NCBI GenBank assembly: GCA_021604865.1
Contig: BQJU01000030.1
Location: forward strand, 24,372-88,371
DNA: 64,000 nucleotides
Source of the DNA: Saprospiraceae bacterium
Lineage (GTDB): Bacteria; Bacteroidota; Bacteroidia; Chitinophagales; Saprospiraceae
Reading direction: 5' to 3'
Shown here in pieces: positions 8,186 to 17,758 of the stretch. The notes under the pieces were generated by a model. It saw only the letters and a list, made by a program, of their open reading frames with translations. It searched no databases and had not been told where the DNA came from. Position numbers and translations under genes: made by a program. Every line of letters begins with the position of its first letter. The stretch's first letter is position 1.

Positions 8186-11100
8186 ATGAAAAAATTTGCG
8201 TATTTACTCTCGATTTTCGTTGCCCTTATGGTGACAAGTCTTGGGGCTCAAAAGAGCTTTTTTGAGGTCGTTCCAGCCAAAAGTTTGCCACCAGGCCTGG
8301 ATGTGACGAAAAACATAAAAAAAATGATTGTTGTCAGGTTGGACGAACCAGGCCTGCGCAACTACCTACTCGGCGCTCCGATGGAATTTCAAAATAGCGG
8401 TACGCCCTTATCCCTACAAATACCCTTACCTGATGGGAAAACGGAAACTTTCAGCATGGTGGAGTCTCCTAACCTTGCGCCGGAAGTGGCCGCTCAGCAT
8501 CCCGACATAAAGTCTTATGCTGGCAATGGCTTGAACCACTCAGCGTATAATATTCGCCTGAACCTCACCTCCCTTGGGCTCAGTGCTATCATGCTCAACG
8601 TGGCAGGAGATGCCATTTATTTCGAGCATTATTCCAAAGTGGATCCCAACCTGTATTTCATCTATTTTGCCCGGGATGCCGTGGCACCACCACCGCACCT
8701 ACGCGGTAGATGTGAAACCGACATTGAGCACGAAATTCATAAAGCTGCAAAGGAAACGCCTTCGGGAATTGACAAAAGTACCGGAGCCACCCTTCGCACG
8801 CTTCGGCTTGCTATGGCTGCCAATGGCGAATTCACCCAAGAAAATGGAGGTACAGCAGCACTTGGATTGGCTGCGGTAACCAATTATGTCAATACCATAA
8901 ATGCTATTTATCGCAGGGAATTGAGTGTACACTTCAGCCTGGTAAGTGGTACCAACCTGATTTATACCGACCCCGGAACGGACCCTTATTCTAACACGAC
9001 GGGCCCGATGGTAGATGAAAACCAAACAAATGTCGACAATGTGATTGGTACCGCCAATTACGATATCGCCCATGTTTTGGGTTATGATGTGGATTTCGGT
9101 TCAGGCGGTGGTCTGGCTTATGCTGGTGTTGTTTGTAATGAAACCTACAAAGCAGGGGGAGCATCCGTCATCGGCAGTGGTTATGGTCAGGTTTTTTATG
9201 ACCAGTTGATTTTGCATGAGATGGGGCATCAATTTGGCATGAACCATAGCTACAATAGTGTCATCCCGGTTTGTACCACCCGAAATGCAGACACTTCAGT
9301 TGAACCTGGGGCAGGTGCTACGATTATGAGTTATGGCTTTACTTGTGACACGGACGATTATTTCACTTCTCAGACAATGGGTCCATTTCTTAATTTCCAT
9401 ACTATTAGTTATTCCCAGGCTATAGCTTATATGGACTCAGATGGAAACTGTTTCTCAAGCACTGCTACTGGAAATGCTGCTCCGGTAATCACTATGCCCA
9501 GTGCATATACTATACCGAAATCTACTCCGTTTTCACTGACAGGTAGTGCTGATACGCCGGGCAGCGGCGATTCCTATACTTACAGTTGGGAAGGTACCAA
9601 CATTGGTACTTCCACCCCTGATGAAACTACTTTGGCCAATACTGCCGAACCGCCATTTTTCAGGAGTTATGCACCAAACACCTCGCCAACCCGTACTTAT
9701 CCATTATTGTCCGCTATTCTTGACGGCTCCAACTATGCCAAGGGCGACAAGCTGCCTTCAGTAGGCATCGTCACTACTCATCGGCTGACTGTCCGCGATA
9801 ACAATACAGGAGGTGGCGGTCTTGATTTTGGTGAAGTAACCGTTACGGTAGATGGAAACATAGGTCCCTTTTTAGAGACGACCAATCTTGGAGGTAGCTA
9901 TGCGGGCAATTCGTTCCAAACCATTACCTGGAGTGTCAATGGTACCAATATGGCCACGCCAAATGTCAATATTTTATTGTCTACCGATGGGGGGAATACA
10001 TTTCCAACCACTTTGGTAGCCAATACCCCAAATGACGGCAACCAGCTAGTAATCCTTCCTAATGTCATGACCACCACCGCACGTATCAAAGTAGAAGCGG
10101 TAGGCAATATCTTTTTTGATATTTCCAATGCTGACTTCACCATCACGGCTGCAACGGTGGTCTCTTGTCCTTCAGACTTCAGCGTTTGTCCCAATGCGCC
10201 CGCTTTTACCTTGACAGGGGCCACCCCTATCGGAGGCACCTACAGTGGAGATGGGGTAAGTGCAAATATGTTTGATGCTTCCGTGGCGGGATTAGGGCCA
10301 CACACCATTACCTACACCAATAGTGGCAGCTGTACTTTTGTGATTACCGTAGATCCGAATGCACCCGGTGGTACTACTTACTATCAGGACTCTGATGGTG
10401 ATGGATTTGGCAACCAGGCAGTTTCTCAGCAGTCTTGCGACAAACCCTCTGGTTATGTAGCCAATAATTCCGATTGTAACGACTCTGATCCGCTCGAAAA
10501 GCCTGGTCAAGTATGGTATGCTGATATCGACAATGACGGGTATAGCACTGGTGCTACGCTTACACAATGTACCCGCCCAACCGGTTACAAAGCGGCCAGC
10601 GAACTGATCGCTACCTCTATCGATTGCAACGACGATGACCCGGCTATCAATCCCGGTGCTACCGAAGTCTGTGATGGTGTAGACAACAATTGTGATGACC
10701 AAACAGACGAAGGTCTACTCTCCTTTTACTACCAAGACCTCGATGTTGATGGCTTTGGCAATCCCAATGTTTCTCAACAGGCGTGTAGCCAACCTGCTGG
10801 TTATGTAACTGATAATACTGATTGTAACGACAATGATTCGCTCGAAAAACCCGGCCAGGTATGGTATGCTGATATCGACAATGACGGGTATAGCACTGGT
10901 GCTACGCTTACGCAATGTACCCGCCCAACTGGCTACAAAGCGGCCAGCGAACTGACTGATTCTTCCATCGATTGCAATGACGACGACCCGGCTATCAATC
11001 CCGGTGCTACCGAAATTTGTGATGGTGTAGACAACAACTGTAATAACCAAACAGATGAAGGCGGACTGACCACCTATTATCAAGATTTCGACGATGATGG

Positions 11101-12478
11101 ATTTGGCAACCCGGCTGTTTCTCAGGAGTCATGTAGTATACCCACGGGTTATGTAGCCAATAATTCAGATTGTAACGACAATGATCCGCTCGAAAAGCCT
11201 GGCCAAGTATGGTATGCTGATACCGACAATGACGGGTATAGCACTGGTGCTACGCTTACGCAATGTACCCGCCCAACCGGTTACAAAGCGGCCAGCGAAC
11301 TGACTGATTCTGCCATCGATTGCAATGACGAAGACCCAGCTGTCAATCCCGGTGCTACTGAAGTTTGTGACGGTGTAGACAATAACTGTAATGACCAGAC
11401 AGACGAAGGTACTTTAACCACCTATTATCAGGACCAGGACGTTGATGGATTTGGCAATCCGGAGGTTGCTCAGCAAGCTTGCACCGAACCTGCTGGTTAT
11501 GTAACCGATAATACTGATTGTGATGACAGTGATCCGGCTATCAATCCTAATGCCACTGAGGTTCAGGATGGTGTGGACAACAATTGCGACGGACAGATAG
11601 ATGAAAGTGATCTGCCTCCAGGTTGGAGTGATTTTGGTGAAGACGGCATTGATTGTGTAGGCAATAATGATGTCACTTATGATTCCAATACAGGTGCTTT
11701 TAGTCTGGAAAGTCAGGGTTGTTATTCTACCAACTTTACCGCTGACAATGCAGCTTATGTCAAATACGAACTCTGTGGCAATGGTGAACTCGTGGCACAT
11801 GTAGCTTCTATTAGTCCTTTAGGACAAGGATGGGCTGGAATCAGCATGCGCGAAAGCGAAGCACCAGGTTCTAAAAAAGTTTCGCTGGCTACCAACCTCA
11901 GCAATTTTGGTCGCCGGGAAGTAAGAACGACAACGAATGGTTATGCTTCTATTCAACAATTCTACCGTCCCGGAGCAACTTGGTTGAAACTGGTCCGCAA
12001 TGGCAATCAATTTGTGGGTTACCTATCAACTAATGGCACCTATTGGCAAACAGTAATGGTGGCCAATGTCAGTATGGCCAATTGTATCCAGTTTGGTTTG
12101 TTTGTGACCAACTACAATGGGGCCACAGTTACAGGTACATTCGACAATGTGTCTGTATCAGGCAGTTCTACCCATCTGGCTATCCTTCCATCTGAGGCAG
12201 GCGTAGTCGTTGCGACTGAGGTTCCTAAAGACTTTTCAATTTTCCCCAATCCAGCCAATGGTCAGGTTTATCTTGATCTCAATGCTTTTTATGGTGCGGA
12301 GGAAGCACAGGTACAGATTCTCAATTCATTGGGTCAACCTGTGCAACAACGTCAATTGCAGGAAGTGGGATCAGGCCTTGAACGTTTCGATCTTCACGGA
12401 TTGAACAACGGGACCTATTTCATTCGTGTTACGACGGATCAAGGAGATGTAGTGAAGCGATTTTTGATTGTAAATTGA
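8186..12478 (+). CDS. Secreted reprolysin-like zinc metalloprotease with MopE repeats and T9SS sorting domain
   Basis: 1430 residues from ATG 8186, which begins a good signal peptide (MKKFAYLLSIFVAL); an ATG at 8168 is also possible. A propeptide (to about 190) precedes a metzincin catalytic domain with the zinc motif HEMGHQFGMNH at about residues 344-354 (His, Glu and two further His) and a following MSYG Met-turn, as in reprolysin-like M12B/M72 peptidases. Next come Ig-like or cadherin-like domains (about 430-720). Four long repeats follow (about 725-1135) with YYQDxDxDGFGNP and CDGVDNNCxxQTDEG, which match the MopE putative metal-binding motif. After a concanavalin-like segment, the C-terminus has FPNPANG...GTYFIRV...KRFLIVN, a type A T9SS signal. 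It should be secreted through T9SS and surface-attached. Confidence 0.92.
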   Translation: MKKFAYLLSIFVALMVTSLGAQKSFFEVVPAKSLPPGLDVTKNIKKMIVVRLDEPGLRNYLLGAPMEFQNSGTPLSLQIPLPDGKTETFSMVESPNLAPEVAAQHPDIKSYAGNGLNHSAYNIRLNLTSLGLSAIMLNVAGDAIYFEHYSKVDPNLYFIYFARDAVAPPPHLRGRCETDIEHEIHKAAKETPSGIDKSTGATLRTLRLAMAANGEFTQENGGTAALGLAAVTNYVNTINAIYRRELSVHFSLVSGTNLIYTDPGTDPYSNTTGPMVDENQTNVDNVIGTANYDIAHVLGYDVDFGSGGGLAYAGVVCNETYKAGGASVIGSGYGQVFYDQLILHEMGHQFGMNHSYNSVIPVCTTRNADTSVEPGAGATIMSYGFTCDTDDYFTSQTMGPFLNFHTISYSQAIAYMDSDGNCFSSTATGNAAPVITMPSAYTIPKSTPFSLTGSADTPGSGDSYTYSWEGTNIGTSTPDETTLANTAEPPFFRSYAPNTSPTRTYPLLSAILDGSNYAKGDKLPSVGIVTTHRLTVRDNNTGGGGLDFGEVTVTVDGNIGPFLETTNLGGSYAGNSFQTITWSVNGTNMATPNVNILLSTDGGNTFPTTLVANTPNDGNQLVILPNVMTTTARIKVEAVGNIFFDISNADFTITAATVVSCPSDFSVCPNAPAFTLTGATPIGGTYSGDGVSANMFDASVAGLGPHTITYTNSGSCTFVITVDPNAPGGTTYYQDSDGDGFGNQAVSQQSCDKPSGYVANNSDCNDSDPLEKPGQVWYADIDNDGYSTGATLTQCTRPTGYKAASELIATSIDCNDDDPAINPGATEVCDGVDNNCDDQTDEGLLSFYYQDLDVDGFGNPNVSQQACSQPAGYVTDNTDCNDNDSLEKPGQVWYADIDNDGYSTGATLTQCTRPTGYKAASELTDSSIDCNDDDPAINPGATEICDGVDNNCNNQTDEGGLTTYYQDFDDDGFGNPAVSQESCSIPTGYVANNSDCNDNDPLEKPGQVWYADTDNDGYSTGATLTQCTRPTGYKAASELTDSAIDCNDEDPAVNPGATEVCDGVDNNCNDQTDEGTLTTYYQDQDVDGFGNPEVAQQACTEPAGYVTDNTDCDDSDPAINPNATEVQDGVDNNCDGQIDESDLPPGWSDFGEDGIDCVGNNDVTYDSNTGAFSLESQGCYSTNFTADNAAYVKYELCGNGELVAHVASISPLGQGWAGISMRESEAPGSKKVSLATNLSNFGRREVRTTTNGYASIQQFYRPGATWLKLVRNGNQFVGYLSTNGTYWQTVMVANVSMANCIQFGLFVTNYNGATVTGTFDNVSVSGSSTHLAILPSEAGVVVATEVPKDFSIFPNPANGQVYLDLNAFYGAEEAQVQILNSLGQPVQQRQLQEVGSGLERFDLHGLNNGTYFIRVTTDQGDVVKRFLIVN
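10375..11460 (+). repeat. Three-and-a-bit nearly identical ~347-bp coding repeats (MopE units)
   Basis: Within the metalloprotease gene, units start near 10375, 10722, 11070 and 11418. Long blocks are almost identical at DNA level, for example the segment encoding QVWYADIDNDGYSTGATLTQ around 10507, 10857 and 11205. The fourth unit is partial. Confidence 0.85.
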
Positions 12479-12547
12479 TTTCTGGATAATAACGTTAATT
12501 ATTCCCGTTTCCTATTGCAGGTACAAGAGGAATATTTACAAAGAGAG

Positions 12548-12622
12548 AGAGTATTACAATACTCTGGTTTTTAATAATTTACATTAGTCGGTAATTTCGA
12601 GTTGCCGACTAATTTTTTTTTT
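12548..12622 (+). terminator. Tandem hairpins, second with T-tract, after the metalloprotease gene
   Basis: AGAGTATT (12548-12555) pairs with AATACTCT (12558-12565). TTAGTCGG (12584-12591) pairs with CCGACTAA (12605-12612) and is followed by ten Ts, a classic intrinsic terminator for the plus-strand gene. Confidence 0.85.
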
Positions 12623-12681
12623 GGGAATAAATTTAGGGGCTCAGCGCTTTTGATTGAATTTCCAGCTGATTTTCTGTAAAA

Positions 12682-12705
12682 GTATGTTTGGAGGTAGGTT
12701 CGTGA
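12682..12705. repeat. Solo end of the MITE-like family
   Basis: TATGTTTGGAGGTAGG resembles the terminal inverted repeat of the MITE-like elements described elsewhere in the window. No partner end is seen nearby. Confidence 0.4.
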
Positions 12706-12726
12706 CAAAATCAGGAATTTATGGTG

Positions 12727-13728
12727 CTAACCAAGTGCTAATATCTCCTGCCAAACCTGATCATGCACTTCGATGCCTTCTTCTAGTTGTTTCGCTCTGA
12801 TTCGAAAAGACCTTTCACTTGGATAACGGACTTCAGCATCCGGGTCAATAGTAGAAGATTTTTTGGTATAAGACAATATTTCATTGACAATATCATGCAT
12901 CTTCCCTTTGCTTAGGAATTTATCAGGACTAAGGCATATAAACACCTGTGAAAGTCCGGATTCTTCATCGTCTTGGCCAACCTCACCAGTGGAACGGCCT
13001 TCGGACAGGATCGCTGCAAATAAGTCCAGCATGATGGATAGGCCCGAACCTTTCCAGTATCCTATCGATATCGGCAACATACTTTCAATTATAGATTGAG
13101 GATCATCCGTCATTTCACCCGCTTTATTAAAACCTCCTGGGTAGGGTAGTTTTTTGTCTTGCCGTTGGTAACTTTCCATTTTGCCATAAGAAAATAGAGA
13201 CATCGACATATCCAATAAAATGGGGTGAGGGTTACCCGGCATAGAAAAGATCAATGGATTGTTGCCTATCCGGGGCATATTACCCCCCCATGCAGGCATA
13301 TTGGGCATGGTATTGCTCCAGCAGATACTCATATATCCCGCTTCTGCTGCTAAAAGACCATAATTCCCCCCTCTCATCCAATGGTTCGTGTTGCGAAGGG
13401 CCACACAGCTGATGCCATACTGGTCGGCGAGAGTCATCGCTCTGGTCATGGCAAAACTGGCATTGTTTGGTCCGGAACCCAATTGCCCATCCCATTGCTC
13501 CAAAGCATTGAAGGATTTTATTTTCAAAGGTTTTGACTGTATGTCAATTATCCCCTTATCTATATTGCTCATAAAAAGAACAAACCGATTGACTCCATGA
13601 GAGTTCACCCCATCCAACGTAGCTTGGGCAAACAAACGGGCACATTCCAGGGCATCGCTTTTTTCAAATCCCTTATTGATTAGTTTATCCTTTAGGGTGT
13701 CGGCAAGGATGGTGTAAGCTATCTTCAT
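12727..13728 (-). CDS. dlgD: 2,3-diketo-L-gulonate reductase (DlgD/YiaK family)
   Basis: 333 residues from ATG 13728 (MKIAYTILADTLKDK); an ATG two codons upstream is an alternative. It belongs to the malate/L-lactate/ureidoglycolate dehydrogenase family (NAD(P)-dependent, homodimeric). The sequence follows E. coli YiaK/DlgD closely along its length: SGVxSHGVNRF-like motif with H44, EQWD at 77-80, NHWMRGG at 115-121 with H116, and a C-terminal YWKGSGLSI segment. The enzyme reduces 2,3-diketo-L-gulonate to 3-keto-L-gulonate in ascorbate or gulonate breakdown. Together with the alginate lyase, this suggests use of uronic or aldonic acids. It stands alone between two T9SS cargo genes; the short leader before residue 1 is probably not translated. 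Confidence 0.88.
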   Translation of the reverse strand: MKIAYTILADTLKDKLINKGFEKSDALECARLFAQATLDGVNSHGVNRFVLFMSNIDKGIIDIQSKPLKIKSFNALEQWDGQLGSGPNNASFAMTRAMTLADQYGISCVALRNTNHWMRGGNYGLLAAEAGYMSICWSNTMPNMPAWGGNMPRIGNNPLIFSMPGNPHPILLDMSMSLFSYGKMESYQRQDKKLPYPGGFNKAGEMTDDPQSIIESMLPISIGYWKGSGLSIMLDLFAAILSEGRSTGEVGQDDEESGLSQVFICLSPDKFLSKGKMHDIVNEILSYTKKSSTIDPDAEVRYPSERSFRIRAKQLEEGIEVHDQVWQEILALG

Positions 13729-14055
13729 GATCATTGGGATAATTGTATATTTTGGCGCAAATAAATACATTAAAAAAGATATCCAGGTAATTAACCCTGA
13801 GGATCACCTAGTTAACCAAAAACAGTAATCCTTAATTATTTTTGATGCTGCTAAAAGTATTTGTTAGCCAAAAATAAACCATTATCTTTACCGTGCTCAC
13901 AAAGTATATTTATTTTTAACATTACGGATAAATGGGAAATTTGCCTCAGTGTATGTTTGGAGGCAGGACTTTGTATTTCACATTTTATTCCGTACTCCAA
14001 ACATGTGCTCCAGGCTTGTTTCTCATTGTGTTATCCGCTAAAATTCATCAAACGA
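13729..14055. other. Divergent intergenic region holding a short MITE-like element
   Basis: About 330 bp between dlgD and the ELW-repeat gene. The only structure seen is the short inverted-repeat element at 13949-14008. Confidence 0.4.
13949..14008. repeat. Short (60 bp) MITE-like element
   Basis: The left end GTGTATGTTTGGAGGCAGG and the right end CTCCAAACATGTGC form imperfect inverted repeats matching the family. The flanks are TCA (13946-13948) and TCC. It lies 47 bp upstream of the ELW-repeat gene start. Confidence 0.6.
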
Positions 14056-16854
14056 ATGAGGACATTTCTGTTACTTTTTTTTATTTTATTAGTTACCCCT
14101 CTACTACATTCTCAACTAGTCCTGGAGAAAGACATCAACCAGGAACCTGCAAGTGCTCATCCGGGATATATCGTGGAACTGAATAATGTGCTCTACTTTC
14201 GGGCCAACGATGGTGCTCATGGCGATGAATTATACAAATACGATCTTGGGAGCGGGGTCGCACAGCTCGTAGCTGATCTCCGCCCTTACGAAATGGGCGG
14301 CGGCATTAACGATGTGATCATCTTTGATGAAAAGATCTATTTCAACTCCAGGGGTGGCTCTGGTTCTGATCATTTTATCTATGTGCATGACCCTTCTGAC
14401 AACAGCACTCAGCGCCTTATGGATAGTGAAAATATGGAAGTCAGGGAACCGGCAAATCTCACCGAATTTAACGGACAGCTATTCTTTGCTGCTGAGTTTT
14501 CAGGCATAGGTATTGAACTTGGGCGTTATGACCCAGTGACCAATAAGGTGGATATTTTGGCAGATATTAACCCGACGGGTGACAGCTATCCCAACTTTTT
14601 TAATGAACTGGATGGCAAATTGTGGTTTGTTGCTAATGATGATCTGGGTGGCAGCCGACTATGGCGCTACGATCCGGCTACTGACATGGTAGAAAAGATC
14701 ATTTATAACAGCCCAAACTCGGAATATCCGAGCATGAATTTCCTATATTATTTTGATGGTAAATTTTTCTTTCAAAACTTTATACAAGGCGCTGGCACAG
14801 ACCTCGGCAGCTACGATTTGGCCACCAATACTCTGCTTGACATTCCCCCAATCTATCCAGGGGCAGGCAGTAGTTCTCCTTCCGGATTTATAGAATATGA
14901 CGGGAAATTGTATTTCGGAGCACGGACCTCAGGGGTCGGGCGAGAGCTGCACGTGTATGACCCTGCGACTGGAATGGTCTCCTTATTGGAGGATATCTAT
15001 GGAAGCGGGGATGGCAACCCGGGACTGGCGCTGGTACATGAAGGTAAGTTATACTTCACCGCCAGTGTAGATGAAAATGAACGAAAACTGTTCTCTTATT
15101 CCTCAACTACTCAAGAAGTTGCCGTTGAGGCCACTTTAGATAATAATGGTGCGCCCAACTATCTGTCCATTCTGGCTCTTGCCAATGGCACTATTTACCT
15201 GGCTGGTGAACATCCGGAAGTGGCGAATGAATTGTTGCGTTTTATACCTGGCAATTCTACCTTAGAGGTGGTGGCCGATATCAATCCCACGACCATTGGG
15301 TCCGACCCCTATCTTTTCACCCCTTACAATGGGAAATTGTATTTCGGAGCCGAAGAGGTCAACACCGGGCGTGAAATTTGGGTATACAACCCCATTACTG
15401 GCACAACAGAAATACTCTCCGACAGTCCGGGCAATACATCTCCTAATGGTTTTACGGTACTGGATGGAAAATTGTTTTTTTCAGGGATAGACCCGGATTT
15501 GGGTTATGGTTTATTGTATTATGATGACGCAACGGGTTCAGTGGAAGCAACATCCTACATCACGCCTAATAATACTGGTCATATCACGGATATTACAGCA
15601 TACAATGACTTATTATATTTCAAGGCAAATGACGATGTAGTCGGCAGCGAAATGTTTGTTTATAACCCGGCGAATGATACGTATAGCCTGGTCGCTGATA
15701 TTAATCCAACAGGAAATGGCCGTACCGAAGACTTTTTTGTTTTTGAAAATGAACTCTTTTTCCAGGCCGATGACGGCGTCTCGGGAGTGGAGCTATGGAA
15801 GTATAACGATGTAACGGAAGAAGTAACACAAGTTGCAGATATCAATGCAGGAGAAGGCGCTAGCAATCCGTCCTGGTTTGCAGTCTATGATGGAGAATTG
15901 TTTTTCAGTGCCTATGCTGAAAGTTTTGGCTACGACCTTTACAGTTATAACCCTACCACTGAAATGGTTAGCCAACGTACCGACATTTCAGGTAATTTAA
16001 ATCCACAATACCTTACTGTATACCGGGACAAGTTGTTCTTCAATGGTCGTTTTTCTCCTTCTGTTAATGCCGAATTGGTGTACTTTGATGCTGCTACCAA
16101 TGAAGTTTACCTGACAGAAGACCTCAATCCAACAAGTGCGAGCAATCCCGGCTATCTGACCGTTTTTAATGATAAGCTCTATTTTAGCACCTACACGCAA
16201 GAATACGGCCGGGAACTCTGGGAATACAATGATACCAGCATTGCCATTATTGCGGACATCTGGCCAGGAGTACCAGAGTCCAACCCGGAATACCTCACCC
16301 TTTTTAATGATAAATTGTACTTCTCTGCCAATGACGGCCTCCGGGGTATGGAAATCTGGAGTCTGGCCGCCTGCCTCAACCTTTTTGTACAAACTGAACC
16401 ACAGATTGGAGAAGACGGTTTTGGGGCCATTGATCTGACTGTTCAGGGCGGTTTGCCACCCTACACTTTCACCTGGAGCAATGGAGAAGAAACTGAAGAT
16501 ATTGCAAACCTGGAGCCCGGTACTTATACGGTCACCGTATCCGATGCCTCCGGTTGCCTGTCTGAATTGACGGCAGAGGTGACCTTCATCAGCAGTACCG
16601 AAGATATTCTTTCGGAAGATCTTGTGGCGTTATTTCCTAATCCGAATGCAGGCACTTTTAGCTTACAAATGAAGGATGTACACGCTGAGGAGGTAAGGGT
16701 TTATAATTTGCATGGAAGCTTAATTTATCATAAATTCATTGCTGATAATGCCTCGATGATTGAGGTCCATCTTCGCTATGCGCCAGCAGGTATGTATATG
16801 GTAGAGGTGAGGACAGCTGAGGGATTGGTGCGGAAGAAGGTGGTGGTGGATTAG
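14056..16854 (+). CDS. Secreted ELW-repeat protein with T9SS sorting domain
   Basis: 932 residues from ATG 14056, which starts a signal peptide (MRTFLLLFFILLVTPLLHSQ); upstream in-frame codons run through the MITE-like element and are unlikely to be translated. The body (about 20-770) consists of some 14 repeats of 55-60 residues with the pattern LYFxAxDxxxGxELWxYDPxT, known from ELWxxDGT-type proteins and probably forming beta-propellers. A short SprB-like segment follows (about 780-845, with GLPPYTFTWSNGE and LEPGTYTVTVSDASGC). The C-terminus has LFPNPNAGTFSL...PAGMYMVEVRT...RKKVVVD, a T9SS type A signal. Likely a cell-surface or released adhesin-like protein; no catalytic residues are recognised. 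Confidence 0.9.
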   Translation: MRTFLLLFFILLVTPLLHSQLVLEKDINQEPASAHPGYIVELNNVLYFRANDGAHGDELYKYDLGSGVAQLVADLRPYEMGGGINDVIIFDEKIYFNSRGGSGSDHFIYVHDPSDNSTQRLMDSENMEVREPANLTEFNGQLFFAAEFSGIGIELGRYDPVTNKVDILADINPTGDSYPNFFNELDGKLWFVANDDLGGSRLWRYDPATDMVEKIIYNSPNSEYPSMNFLYYFDGKFFFQNFIQGAGTDLGSYDLATNTLLDIPPIYPGAGSSSPSGFIEYDGKLYFGARTSGVGRELHVYDPATGMVSLLEDIYGSGDGNPGLALVHEGKLYFTASVDENERKLFSYSSTTQEVAVEATLDNNGAPNYLSILALANGTIYLAGEHPEVANELLRFIPGNSTLEVVADINPTTIGSDPYLFTPYNGKLYFGAEEVNTGREIWVYNPITGTTEILSDSPGNTSPNGFTVLDGKLFFSGIDPDLGYGLLYYDDATGSVEATSYITPNNTGHITDITAYNDLLYFKANDDVVGSEMFVYNPANDTYSLVADINPTGNGRTEDFFVFENELFFQADDGVSGVELWKYNDVTEEVTQVADINAGEGASNPSWFAVYDGELFFSAYAESFGYDLYSYNPTTEMVSQRTDISGNLNPQYLTVYRDKLFFNGRFSPSVNAELVYFDAATNEVYLTEDLNPTSASNPGYLTVFNDKLYFSTYTQEYGRELWEYNDTSIAIIADIWPGVPESNPEYLTLFNDKLYFSANDGLRGMEIWSLAACLNLFVQTEPQIGEDGFGAIDLTVQGGLPPYTFTWSNGEETEDIANLEPGTYTVTVSDASGCLSELTAEVTFISSTEDILSEDLVALFPNPNAGTFSLQMKDVHAEEVRVYNLHGSLIYHKFIADNASMIEVHLRYAPAGMYMVEVRTAEGLVRKKVVVD

Positions 16855-17043
16855 GCGTATGGGAGAGAAGGTTTAGGAGGTTTAGGGGTTTAGGACGGAA
16901 TGGTGGGTTAGGACGGAGTGGCTCTTTCCAGTTCTTACGGGGAAAATAGGTTTAGGTAAGTTTAGGTGTTTAGGGGCAGCGGGAGTGGTTTGGATGATGA
17001 ATTTAATTAAGTAAACATTTTTTAGGACGAGTCACGAATCATT
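16855..17043. repeat. Degenerate TTTAGG-rich simple repeat
   Basis: Between 16860 and 16990 the motif GTTTAGG or GGTTTAGG recurs irregularly, mixed with GGACGGAGTGG blocks. This is low-complexity G-rich DNA between two plus-strand genes. No gene is seen. Confidence 0.5.
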
Positions 17044-17535
17044 ATGGATACCTCATTAAAAAATATGCTTTGGCAGCAGTTTGGCGCATCTATTGATATG
17101 CTGGAAAATGCCATAATGGGCTGTCCGGATGAACTATGGGATACGGATGCCAAATTTTGGCATATTGCTTACCACACCTTATTTTTCCTGGATTATTATT
17201 TGTCGGATGATCCCTCAAATTTTGCACCACCGGCGCCATTCACCTTATCGGAACTAGATCCTTCCGGCCGACTTCCTGAGCGAACCTATAGTAAGGAGGA
17301 GATATTGACTTACCTCAATTTTGGTCGGCAAAAGTGTCGAAAGCTGATTGCTGGATTAACCACTGAAAATGCAGCCCTGCAGTTTAACAGTGAGTACAAG
17401 GATTACCCAGTACTTGAAATTCTGCTTTACAATATGCGCCATGTTCAGCACCATGCGGCACAGTTGAATTTGTTGTTGCGGCAAGCAATGAATGATGCAC
17501 CCCGGTGGGTTTCCAGGACACGGGAGGCTTTATGA
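17044..17535 (+). CDS. DinB-like (DinB/YfiT superfamily) protein
   Basis: 163 residues from ATG 17044. The sequence fits the DinB four-helix bundle, a superfamily that binds a metal with three histidines and includes thiol S-transferases and stress proteins. Candidate ligands are H40 and H44 (FWHIAYHTLFF) and H133, H136 or H137 (RHVQHHAAQLN). Length is normal for the family. No signal peptide, so it should be cytoplasmic. Neighbours give no hint of the pathway: an ELW-repeat protein upstream and a repeat element downstream. The specific reaction is not known. Confidence 0.85.
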   Translation: MDTSLKNMLWQQFGASIDMLENAIMGCPDELWDTDAKFWHIAYHTLFFLDYYLSDDPSNFAPPAPFTLSELDPSGRLPERTYSKEEILTYLNFGRQKCRKLIAGLTTENAALQFNSEYKDYPVLEILLYNMRHVQHHAAQLNLLLRQAMNDAPRWVSRTREAL

Positions 17536-17758
17536 AGAACCTTCCTTGGCAATTGCCAACTATTTTATCCCCTTTTCCAACCAGAATTCAAAATACTGTC
17601 TATCTTACACCGCGAAATAAAAAATGCAATATCTCTAATTGCAAAGTGGTGGAATGAAAATCGCAGAAGAGGATTTCTTTTTCAACTTTACAAGTCGGGT
17701 TGATAAAAAACGGCATACAAGCTAATGCTTGTTGGTACAATTTTACGAGTCTAAATGC
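17536..17758. other. Intergenic region, nothing recognised
   Basis: 223 bp between the DinB-like gene and MITE-like element A. No hairpin, promoter or ORF could be supported. Confidence 0.3.

Noticed and set aside
10292..11800. Long minus-strand frames (113-136 codons) opposite the metalloprotease
   Set aside because: They run antisense to the MopE repeats and reflect the skewed codon use of a Thr/Asp/Asn-rich coding strand.
13861..14055. 65-residue extension of the ELW-repeat protein
   Set aside because: The signal peptide starts at ATG 14056 and the upstream part crosses a repeat element.
16855..17043. Telomere-like repeat
   Set aside because: The TTTAGG motifs are irregular and internal to a bacterial chromosome region; only a low-complexity spacer is supported.
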